A stretch of DNA of 64,000 nt from Closterium sp. NIES-65. Lineage: Eukaryota > Streptophyta > Zygnematophyceae > Desmidiales > Closteriaceae. Below, one piece after another: positions 21,467-30,918 of this stretch. The notes under the pieces are model-generated. The model did no database searches, was not told the origin of the DNA, and was given only the letters and a program-made list of their open reading frames with translations. The position numbers and the translations under genes are program-made. The DNA is taken from the NCBI GenBank assembly GCA_948144175.1, contig CANXME010002050.1, positions 372,001 through 436,000 of the forward strand, given 5' to 3'. The stretch's first letter is position 1. The number at the start of each line of letters is the position of its first letter.

Positions 21467-24400
21467 CTAATGCTCTCGGCGGAACGGCACCTTGGTGTGC
21501 TCCCTCGCTGCATTTCTCTTCCTCTTCTTCGCCATAAATGAGTCGAGCTTGCCACCCGCCTGCAACACACACACACACACACAAGAAAAAGGCGAGGGAC
21601 GAAGATATTAAAGGTGGTTGGAAACAACTAGTTTGGCTATGGAGAGACATAAGACCGTGGAAGCGACGCTCATTTAATGATCCCAGAGCAGAAAGTAATG
21701 CCAATGGAAAAAAACAAACAAAAACAAAAACAGCAGCATTGTTGATCGTTTGTGAGAAGGTTCCTTTGAGTTGTTCAGTACAACCCCAACCCCATGCTTT
21801 GTGTGCTGTACTGAGCATGTGATGGATGTCAACGGGCGCACCTTGAGCTCTTGGTACTTCTCGTACAGCTCTTCACGCCGGCGAGACGCTGCAGAGAAAC
21901 ATTACACCACATGACCACACAGCACCCGCACCGCACCACACCGCACGCAATGCCGGATGCCAGAGCAAGTCGAAAGGGGATGCCAGCGCAAGTCGAAAGG
22001 GGATGTGAGGCAAGCAAAGACAAGAGGGGTGTTGGGGTCGGGGGTAGAGGAGGGCGTGTTGTTAGAGGTAGGGCGCAGGGTGGGTGGGCTGGAGCAGGCA
22101 GGGGAGGTGGGATGGCTATCAAGGGAGGAGGGTCGTGTGGCGTGAGCTGTGGGGGGTGTGAGCTAATGAGAGGGTCGTCGAGGGAGGTGGAATTTAGTTC
22201 TTCGCACGCCACTCTGCTCACTGGAAGCTTAGGGTCAGCAATGCATGTCCGATGGGAGCACAGTGTTGAATTGCTGGGATGATTGATGTGATGCATGGGT
22301 ACGGGCAAGCACATGGCGCCCTCCCCCCGGCCACATTCTCTCGCCCACAAACACACGAGTACACGAGAAAACGAGCACAGAAAAACACAAGCACACAAAC
22401 AGACCAGCACACAAACAGACCAGCACACAAACAGACCAGCACACATGCACACAAACAGACCAGCACACATGCACACACACAGACCAGCACACAAACAGAC
22501 CAGCACACAAGCACACAAACAGACCAGCACACAAGCACATAAACAGACCAGCACACAAACAGACCAGCACACAAACACACAAACAGACCAGCACACAAGC
22601 ACACAAACAGACCAGCACACAAGCACACAAACAGACCAGCACACATGCACACAAACAGACCAGCACACAAGCACACAAACAGACCAGCACACAAGCACAC
22701 AAACAGACCAGCACACATGCACACAAACAGACCAGCACACTAACAGACCAGCACACAAACAGACCAGCACACAAGCACACAAACAGACCAGCACACAAAC
22801 AGACCAGCTCACATGCACAAAAACAGACCAGCACACAAGCACACAAACAGACCAGCACACAAACAGACCAGCACACAAGCACACCAGCACACAAGCACAC
22901 CAAGCACACCAGCACACAAGCACACCAGCACACAAGCACACCAGCACACAAGCACACCAGCACACAAGCACACCAGCACACAAGCACACCAGCACATCCA
23001 TTTGGTCTGGTAGAATGGTTTCATGGCCCCCTTCACCGCCTCTCTCTCCTGCTGCTACAATGACTTTTAAGTTGACTCAAAAGTCATCTCTTTCGCACAC
23101 CAGCACACAATCACACAAACAGACCAGCACACAAACACGCCAGCACGTACACTTGGTCTGGTAGAACGGTTTCTTGCCCGCCTTCACAGCCTCCCTCTCC
23201 TGCCGCTTCAGCTCCATCTCCCTCCCCACCTTCTTCTGCCTCTGGCTCTCACTCTTCAATGACTGCTCCTGTGGAACAGAACACCAGGGTGTGGGTGAGG
23301 GGTAGAGAGAGGCATGAGGGGTGTGAGGGCAAGGAGAGGGCATGAGATGTGTGCGAGGGGCAGAGAGAGGGGGTCCGGGCGGGGTCTGAAGGGCATAGAG
23401 AGGATATGAGGGGTAAGAGAGAGAAAAATAGGGGCGTGGACAACAAGAAAAATCTGGTGCAGCAGAGATGGGTGTGCATTTGTTGAAAGGCAGGGCAATC
23501 ATAGCCGAAAGCAGACCAAGAGAGGCAGCGTGAAAGGGAGGGCAAGGGAGTGAACAAGAGCGAACCAAGCGAAGGGGGCTACAGACTCGAAATGAGAGAA
23601 ACTAGAGACAGCGAGAAAGAACGGAGCAGGGAGACTAGAGAGGCGAATGGTTTCGACCACAGGACGGATGGACGAGCAATTTTTCTAGATGAATTCCGCG
23701 CATTGGAACTCTGAGAGAAGTAGAAACGCAGTCAGGATCTGACACAGCATGCGTGGAGTGGACGGCGCAAGGCACACAATCTAAGTGAGGCACACAATCT
23801 AAGTGAGGCACACAATCTAAGTGAGGCACACTAGGGATGAGCAAAGGGCGAACACGAACATGTTCGTCTTCGCCCCTTGTCGAACACCCTCTTTTGCCGA
23901 ACCGAACAGTGTTCGGTTCGGCGAACAGTTTAGGAAAAAACAGGTGTTCGCTGTTCGCCTGTGGAGGCGTGTTCGGGCGAACCTCGAACACTGTTCGTGT
24001 TCGTCGCGGGCAAATTTCAGCAGCGGCCCGAACACGAACGTGTTCGGGCGAACATCGAACACTGTTCGGCGAACGATTTGAGCTAAAAAACAAAACCTGT
24101 TCGGTTCGCCTCGAACACGTTCGAGGCGAACCGAACAGGTGTTCGCCACCTTGCTCATCCCTAGGCACACAATCTAAGTGAGGCACACAATCTAAGTGAG
24201 GCACACAATCTAAGTGAGGCACACAATCTAAGTGAGCCGGCTTTTGAGGCGCCTCAAAACAGTATGCACCGACGAGACGAGCACAGTAGCTTACAATTTG
24301 TGCGAGTCGCCGCTTGATCTTCTTCCGCTCCTCCTCGTCCTTTGCCCTCTTCAGCTGCCTCTGCACCTCCTGGTGATGGTGTAGCAGCAAGGAGGGGTAG

Positions 24401-27400
24401 GTGCAGGCGAGGTGGGGTGGGTGCAGGCGAGGTGGGGTGGGTGCAGGCGAGGTGGGGTGGGTGCAGGCGAGGTGGGGTGGGTGCAGGCGAGGTGGGGTGG
24501 GTGCAGGCGAGGTGGGGTGGGTGCAGGCGAGGTGGGGTGGGTGCAGGCGAGGTGGGGTGGGTGCAGGCGAGGTGGGGTAGGTGCAGGCGAGGTGGGGTGG
24601 GTGCAGGCGAGGGGGCGATGTGAGCAGGTTGGGGAGCATTGCGAGTGGCAGAAATTCAGTGGGGATTTAGAAAAAGGAAAGACCATGCTGCAGGTGTTGC
24701 AGCAAGGAGGGGATTGAGTAAGGGCGACAGGGAGGAGCGGGAGCAAGAGGGGGGTACTTCATAATCCAGGGGGTGCTCCAACCAACAAGTGAAGTGACAT
24801 ACTCTCACAGGCACAGCACAACAGCAGCATTGCTCTTATGCACAGTAAGCGGTTAAGAACGGTTCCCTTTCTCCTTTCCCCTCTAATGTACATCATCGTA
24901 ACCTTAACTTGCCTCTTTCTCCTTGGGAAGTGTTTCTGCAAAGAGGAACTTGTAAGCAGATTTGAACCTGGTAATAAAGAGGATAGAACGGAAACAGTAC
25001 GAAATTATAGCAGCTATTACAACAACGAAACGCCGAGAAAAAGAGCGAGAAAAAGGAGAGTCATCAATATTTGAGATGGGCAATGAGGAACTAAGGAAGG
25101 CAGTTGCGTTTATTATTGAGTCGAGTCACAAGGTGACATGAGGGAGGTTGGGAACTGTGCATGAACTATCTCCCCCTATCTCCACAAAAGGTCCCCTTTC
25201 TCTAGGCATGGGCATCTGGCCCGACCCGGCCCGACCCGTCCCGTTTAGGGCGACCCGTTAGCTTAACGGGTCGGGTCGGGTCGGGTTAGCGGGTCGGGTT
25301 TGACTCTGTTTTGGTGACCCGACCCGCCCCGTTGGAACGGGTATTTGTGACCCGTAACCGGGTCGGTTACACCACGGGTCGGGTCAGGTCGGATCAAAAT
25401 ATGCTACATAGCAGCAGGGTATGGTGGCGCCTTGGCGCTGCTCCAGGTGGCGTTCGCGATGCTGGAGGTGGGGACCGCGATTCTGGCTGGTGGCGTTCGC
25501 ACTACTGCAAGGCCGCTATCGCGCTATTGCGGGGATGCGATCCCGCTAATGCGTGGCCGCGATCGCGCTGCCCTAATGTGGTGCCGCGATCGCGCATATG
25601 CGGGGCCGCGATCGCGCTATTGCGGGGACACGATCCCGCCAATGCGTGGCCGCGAGTGCGCTGCTGCGCCCCTGGTCGTGCGACACTGGGAAAGGCAGGA
25701 GCGCCTATGCCTATAATGAATATAAATATTAAAATAGTGCTAACATTGAAGTCAAGACTGTAAGAGTTTTGGTAGGTGCAGTGGAGATTTACTAACTTGA
25801 TTAGAGACTAGATCTGAATGTCGAGGGAAACAAAACATCAAAACCAACTGATGTTCTCCCCCTCTCCAAATTGTACCCTAAGCAGAGAACGGGTCGGGTA
25901 ACCCTGTCATTTGACTGGGTATGCGACCCGGACGGGACGGGTCAACCCGACCCGGCGGGTCACTGATACCCGTCTATAAATCACATTGACGGGTCACGGG
26001 TCGACCCGACCCGCCCGGGTAAACCCGACCCGACCCGGACGGGTCGACATTCTCAGCATTCCTGACCCGACCCGCCATTTTAGGCGGGTTGGGTCGGGTA
26101 ACCCGACCCGTCCAGGCCAAATGCCCATCCCTACCTTTCTCCTTTGCCCTCGTCCCCCACCCCACCCGATCCTTCTTGGGCCCCCACTCCCACTCCCACT
26201 CCCACTCCCACTCCCACTCCCACTCCCACTCCCACTCCCACTCCCACTCCCACTCCCACTGTGATGAGTCGACTCAAAAATCGTCCCCCACCCGATCCTT
26301 CTTGGGGCCCCACTCCCACTCTCTCCCTCTCTCTCAGTGCCCACCTGCCTTCGTCGTACTCCCCCCTGTCCCTTCCCTTCCCCCCCCACTGCCCACCTGC
26401 CTTCGTCGTACTCCCCACAGAGCGACTCAAAGCGCGGGTCTCGAACAACCTGCGGGGAAGGGGCGGATTGGGGTGGGAGGGAAGACTTTTGAGTCGTCTT
26501 TTGAGTCGCCTAAAAAGTCGTCCCACAGAGCGACTCAAAGCACGGATCTTGAACAACCTGCAGGTGACGGGGCTGATGGGGGGGAGGGGGGGGAGGGAAG
26601 ACGTGGGAAATGGGGGGAGATTGAGGCAGATTGTCGAAAAATGAGAGTGACTGGGCGAGAATGGAAAGGGGGAGAGGAAAAGAATGGGGGCGAATAAAAG
26701 AGAGATTGATGCGTTGCGTTTAGGGGAGGTTGGCGGGAGATTGGTGGGGAGGGGAATGGCCTGCATTTTAAAATCTCAGCGCAGGCACGGGTCCCAAACA
26801 ACCTGCAAGCCTAGATTTGGATCTGGGGGGATGCGCGGGAATTGGGGGAGGTGGGGGGAATGAAGGAGATGGGGGGGGACTGGGGGAGATAGAGGAGGAT
26901 GGGGGTTTGGATTGGGGGAGATGGGGAGAAATGGGGAGACATGAAGACCTCACAGCATAAACACACGCACACCAGCATTACTGCAGCTATAGATCTCACC
27001 TTCCTAGGGGCGTCCACCACTTGTCTCAGCCGCGGCACGGGCTTCTTAGCTGGAAGCTCCATGGGTCGGTTCTTGTTGGCCCGGCGCCGCACCGCCTCTG
27101 CCAGCACTTTCATGCGCTTCAGCCCCACCACCCCCGCTGCTCCCCCACTGCTGCCCTCTGCTCCTGCCTCCCCTCCTGCTCCTCCCCCTCTCACTCCCTT
27201 CCCTCTATCCCCTCCTTTCCCCCTCCCAGCTTCGCCACAATCCCCATCGTCACCATCACTAGAGACAGAATCAGCACCAGCACCAATGCCGGCCTGACTT
27301 CTCCCCCCGACCCCACCAAGGTCCCCGGTCCCTCTCAGAGGGGCAGCAGCCCACCCGCGGCTTCTCATTTGCTGGATCTCCTCAAAGGGAACGTCTGCTA

Positions 27401-28103
27401 GCTGCTGCTGCAGGCGCGACTGAGGTGGGCAAGGGGGAACAGGAGGGGGATTAAAACCGGAGTCCCAAACAGCCCAAAACTGCCTCAACCTTCCTAACTT
27501 TGGTTGGGAATAACCTTGTAGAAATTTGTCAACTTCGCGAATTGTGGGAACGGTTTTCGCTACCCAAAAATTACTGTACTGGCAACGACGACAGCCGTAA
27601 CGATTTCGCCCAAAAAAAATCCGCTGAACCGAAATGCGACGCGAAGGGGTTCACGAGTTGCATTCGAGATCTGGTAACTCTCGCGACCACTATATCACTC
27701 AATGACCCTTGGGTTCCTATCTCGCGAGCCAGTTGCCGCTCTTTCCCCAACCAATCTTCCTAACTTCGAAACCTGTGAGACTCCGATTTTAAGGAAAAAG
27801 GAGAGGGGAGAGGCGAAGAGGAGAAAGGAAAGTGAGAGGCGTGAAAAACATTCTAACCCATCCCCGGCTTCTTGCTCAATGAATATTCTCAGAAGGCACA
27901 TCCGCTAGTTGCTGCTGCAGGGGTGGTGATAGGGGAGTAAGGGGAATGGGAAAGGGAGAGAAAAGAAAAGGGTGTAAGGAAAAGGGAGAGGGAAGAGAGA
28001 GGAGGGAAAGAGGAGCAAGAAAAGTGAGAGGCGTGAAGGACAATGCGGCCCGCTCGTGGCTTCTCTTCTCATGAGCTGACTCTCCTCAGAGGTTGCGTGT
28101 GCT

Positions 28104-28136
<33 letters not shown>

Positions 28137-29075
28137 GCCTGATAGGGGAGCAAGAACAGGGGAGAGAGTAGATGGGAGAGGGGAGAGAGAAGGTAGAGGG
28201 GCGAGGGAATAGGGCAGAGGGGAGGGGGGAGAGGGGAGAGGGGAGAGGGGAGATGGGAGAGGGGAGAGGGGAGAGGGGAGAGGGGAGATGGGAGAGGGGA
28301 GAGGGGAGAGGGGAGAGGGGACTCGGGCTCAGCTTACCAGCTCATCCTCTGCGTCGCTCTGCTCCTCCGAATCTTCTCCCTCCTCCTCACTTCCACTTTC
28401 CACCTCCCCCTCTTCCCCCGCCAGCCCCTGTTCCTCCTCCTCCTCCTCTTCCTCCTCCTCCTCCTCCTCCTCCTCCTCCTCCTCCTCCTCCTCCTCCTCC
28501 TCTTCCTCCTCCTCCTCCACCTCTCCCTCCTCCTCCTCTTCCTCCTCCTCCTCTTCGTTCTTTGCAAATCTACCAAAACCGGAACTATCCGACTCTCTCC
28601 CCTGAACCCCCCCAAAACCCTTTCCCTTCTCGAACCCTCCTTCCCCGTTCAAACCCCTTCCGCCCTTCTCCCCACCCATGCTCCTCCCAGGCCCGAAAGC
28701 CTCCGCTCCGCCAGCACTTAAGTGTCCCGCGATATTCCCCTGAAACTTCCTCTCCCTGCCCCTCTCGTCTCCACCCGCGCTCCCCCTCCCTCTCCCTCTA
28801 TCTTTCCCCCGCCCATTCCCTCCCCCGCGCATCGTTCCGCCCTCTATTCTTTTGCCTACTGAACCCCCATGGGACTGCGCGTCGCCTCCCCTCGCCTCCT
28901 CCCTTCCTCTGACTTCTCCCCCGCTCGTTGACAGTCCTAGAGACCCTGGCAAGTCGTCAACCAATACCTCGAAGCCACGTGTCCGGTCGCCACCTTTTGC
29001 CGCCCCGCTAGCAGAAAATGCCAGCCGCCCTTTAGGCCCTCCGCTGTGTGATTTCTTCCCTCGCCCCGGACCCAT
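21467..29075 (-). CDS. RRP36: rRNA biogenesis protein RRP36, 8 exons
   Basis: RRP36 is a nucleolar component of early 90S pre-ribosomes needed for cleavages leading to 18S rRNA. Exons in transcript order: 29075-28338, 27419-27000, 26449-26397, 24967-24913, 24369-24295, 23268-23151, 21888-21842 and 21559-21467. Phases agree throughout, giving 532 aa plus stop. Family landmarks are SRLQQQLADVPFEEIQQMRS at the start of exon 2, RANKNRPMELPAKKPVPRLR at its end, VVRDPRFESLCGEYDE (exon 3), FKSAYKFLFAETLPKEKE (exon 4), KRAKDEEERKKIKRRL (exon 5), AGKKPFYQTK (exon 6), RRREELYEKYQELK (exon 7) and GGKLDSFMAKKRKRNAAREH (exon 8). All introns are GT-AG except intron 4, which starts GCAAGT (a GC-AG intron). 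Exon 1 encodes a long Gly/Arg-rich then poly-Glu extension, and exon 2 has a Gly-rich insert between its two conserved blocks, so the protein is about twice the usual size. Confidence 0.94.
22385..23135 (-). repeat. 700-bp satellite grown from the RRP36 exon 6 donor region
   Basis: Units of GTGTGCTGGTCTGTTTGTGT on the sense strand repeat for about 700 bp in intron 6. The first bases after the exon 6 donor (GTACGTGCTGGCGTGTTTGT) are the same motif. A copy of the exon end itself (GCCATGAAACCATTCTACC, reading KPFYQTK) lies at about 22993-23033 inside the array, without a GTACGT donor. Confidence 0.85.
23775..24240. repeat. 18-bp array split by a transposable element
   Basis: Units of AGGCACACAATCTAAGTG occur on both sides (about 23775-23831 and 24164-24237) of the hAT-type element listed next. 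The array clearly predates the insertion. Confidence 0.9.
23832..24163. mobile_element. hAT-type non-autonomous element in RRP36 intron 5
   Basis: This is a 332-bp element with terminal inverted repeats TAGGGATGAGCAA / TTGCTCATCCCTA. It is flanked by GGCACAC on both sides (7 bp, in a repeat context that hides the exact duplication). The inside is full of short GTTCG/CGAAC palindromes and could fold back on itself. It has no coding capacity. Confidence 0.85.
24393..24615. repeat. 20-bp minisatellite in RRP36 intron 4
   Basis: About 11 units of GTGCAGGCGAGGTGGGGTGG lie just upstream (transcript direction) of the exon 5 acceptor. Confidence 0.92.
25203..26133. mobile_element. hAT-type non-autonomous element, 931 bp, in RRP36 intron 3
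   Basis: Its termini are TAGGCATGGGCATCTGGCC and, inverted, TAGGGATGGGCATTTGGCC. An exact 8-bp target duplication CCTTTCTC lies at 25195-25202 and 26134-26141, which is diagnostic for the hAT superfamily. The ends are dense in CGACCC/GGGTCG repeats, and a GATCGCG-rich stretch lies in the middle (25500-25660). No transposase frame is present. Confidence 0.93.
26180..26262. repeat. (CCACTC)n microsatellite in RRP36 intron 3
   Basis: About 13 hexamer units lie between the hAT-type element and exon 3. Confidence 0.92.
26330..26365 (-). repeat. Copy of the RRP36 exon 3 3' end
   Basis: GAGTACGACGAAGGCAG followed by GTGGGCA, identical to the true exon 3 end and donor at 26397, is repeated about 57 bp further into intron 3. 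Confidence 0.85.
26510..26815 (-). repeat. Two copies of the RRP36 exon 3 5' end
   Basis: Exon 3 starts after GCAG with GTTGTTCGAGACCCGCG. Intron 2 has TGCAG plus GTTGTTCAAGATCCGTG with the following FESLCG codons at about 26522-26566, and TGCAG plus GTTGTTTGGGACCCGTG at about 26785-26812. Both keep acceptor-like sequence. Confidence 0.87.
27840..28142 (-). repeat. Two copies of the RRP36 exon 2 5' end
   Basis: Exon 2 starts SRLQQQLADVPFEEIQQMRSRG. Intron 1 contains LQQQLADVPSENIH-stop-ARSRGW at about 27845-27925. A second copy at about 28035-28140 is expanded by CAG repeats and continues CTGAGGAGAGTCAGCTCATGA. Confidence 0.83.
28165..28322. repeat. GGGGAGA minisatellite next to the RRP36 exon 1 donor
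   Basis: Tandem GGGGAGAGGGGAGAT units. On the sense strand this is a pure CT tract at the beginning of intron 1. Confidence 0.9.
28430..28560 (-). repeat. Poly-glutamate coding tract in RRP36 exon 1
   Basis: GAG/GAA codons encode more than 40 nearly uninterrupted glutamates in frame with the RRP36 protein, ending shortly before the conserved part begins in exon 2. Confidence 0.88.
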
Positions 29076-29338
29076 GACTGTAACGTCAATTCACGTGGCA
29101 ACTAACGTGAATTCCCAGTCATGAATAAAACTGCTAAGAGAGGCGAGCGAGCGAGTAGTAACGACGACACGGAAAAACAGAGGGCTTGCGAAGTTTGCCT
29201 CAGCTATTTCTGTGTACACAAACGCGAGCAACTCTGGTTGCACAAGAAACAGCGCAAACTCCTCTCTCTGTTAAACTCGGGTCCCGTCCAGCGCGTTCAT
29301 TTTTGTTTGCCAAATGTTACCACATTGGAAAATCCGAA
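29076..29338. promoter_or_regulatory. RRP36 upstream region
   Basis: This is the sequence between the RRP36 start codon and the first mobile element. It must contain the promoter and 5' UTR. No clear core element was recognised. Confidence 0.5.
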
Positions 29339-29341
29339 TAA

Positions 29342-29828
29342 GGGCGCTTCACCTGAGGGGCGGAAGGCCAAAATCCGAACCGGCGTATCAGTTTGACTGT
29401 ACGAACAGTATCCCAAATGAGTTCGAACACAAATACGTACAATGAGCGAATGTGACACAGGCCATCACAGGTGACGCCATCGCTATTCGCACACGCGGTC
29501 TGTTCGAACACAGCGACGTCGCCCACAAAAGAGCGACGTCGCCAAACATTGGGTCCCTCCCTCGCAAACGTTCATGGGCGACCCGGAAGACTGTGGACCA
29601 ATCATATCAGTCGTTTGTGCGGAATTGTGTGTCACCTATCCCAACCTGTTCGAACAAACGTGTTCGAACGTGCGGGATGATGAAAATCGTGCTTGAGGTG
29701 ACAGCTCTGTTCAAATTGGCGAAATTGTGCTTCGCGACGTCACGATCACCACTACGAACATAGGCGAAACAAGTAACGTTTCGCCTGTTCGAACGAGTAT
29801 GTTGTTCGAACCGACAGGTGAAGCGCCC
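29342..29828. mobile_element. PIF/Harbinger-type MITE
   Basis: This is a 487-bp element with perfect 14-bp terminal inverted repeats GGGCGCTTCACCTG / CAGGTGAAGCGCCC. It is flanked by TAA on both sides (29339-29341 and 29829-29831), the 3-bp target duplication typical of Harbinger. The interior holds several TTCGAAC-like palindromes and no transposase frame. Confidence 0.9.
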
Positions 29829-29831
29829 TAA

Positions 29832-30555
29832 GAATGGGTTTCGCGAGTCACATCAGGACCCAACAGCCTCAAAACGAACCTCGACGCTTCACCTCAACGC
29901 CGAACCTGCGATTGATCGAGGGAACGACGCTTTACCGCACAAAAAACTCTCGCGTTGCATTAACAGCTTCTAGAAGCCTTCTCAACCATGCCAACAAACG
30001 ACCCTTCGTAGGATCCATTACAGGTTCGGCGTTGAGGGGACGCGTCCTCAACTGCCGCAACCCACCCTGCGGACAACAGACCGCCGTACTCGCTGTAGCG
30101 GGCTCCTGCCATCTGTAAGGGAAATACGCAATGTACAAACGAGAGAGCATAGAAAAAACGAGAAAATGCATAGCATCGATAAAAAATTTAATTTACATAA
30201 AACAACGAGATATTTGCATTGATGACGCACGAAGAGTGGTGAAATATCTACATAAAACAATGTTCAAAATTGTGGGTTCGGTGCATTTAGGGATTGATTG
30301 AATAACACGCATTTGTATACTTCTCATTAGATGATGTCTCGGTCAAGTTGAATTGCAAGTTCAGCCCCCCAGAAATCAGCCCTTTTACGTTGATCTCGGA
30401 TTAAAAGTATTATTTTCATGATTTTGTTTGTCCCTTGGGCCGATTAGACAGCATGTTTTCCTGTGTAGCTTTAGATTTTCACCAGATTTTTTTTAACCAG
30501 CTCTGAATTTCAACCTTCTATCGAACGGGACAATGTATGTGAATTTGCTGGAATT
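29832..30555. other. Unannotated stretch between MITE and copia LTR
   Basis: Mostly AT-rich from 30120 onward. I found no gene, repeat array or element end that I can support. Confidence 0.4.
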
Positions 30556-30918
30556 TGTTGGAATAACCGAAAGGTTATATAAAGCATTCCCGAAGCTGTT
30601 CCACTGTACCAGTACCGAAATAGCTCATATAGAGCATGCGGAATGTCGAGGGTCACCCAAAGGTCAACCGTCTGAGGAAGTCAACGGTCGTGACCCTTGA
30701 CAATCCAGTAAACGCACGACAATTAATTCACTGCAACATGGTAACTGTCGAGGATAGCAATAGTCACGGTTACTGTAGCTATGCAATACAGTTAATAAGG
30801 AAATGTACCCCTCTGAGTACATGGCTAGCTAGATTTCTACTTAATCTCTTGTACTCCTATCTTTCAATCATCTTGTTCTCCTTCAATTATTATTCAACAA
30901 GGTCACTACAGAGACTTC

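Noticed and set aside
22385..23135. CRISPR-like regular repeats
   Set aside because: Units are contiguous, low complexity and without unique spacers, in a eukaryotic intron. It is a minisatellite.
21829..23164. Long Cys/Leu/Val-rich and Thr/Gln-rich reading frames over the same bases
   Set aside because: Both strands are open only because the repeat unit lacks stops. RRP36 exons define the real coding frame outside the array.
28329..28615. Arginine-rich frame opposite/alternate to the poly-Glu tract
   Set aside because: It is a frame shadow of the (GAG)n run in RRP36 exon 1.
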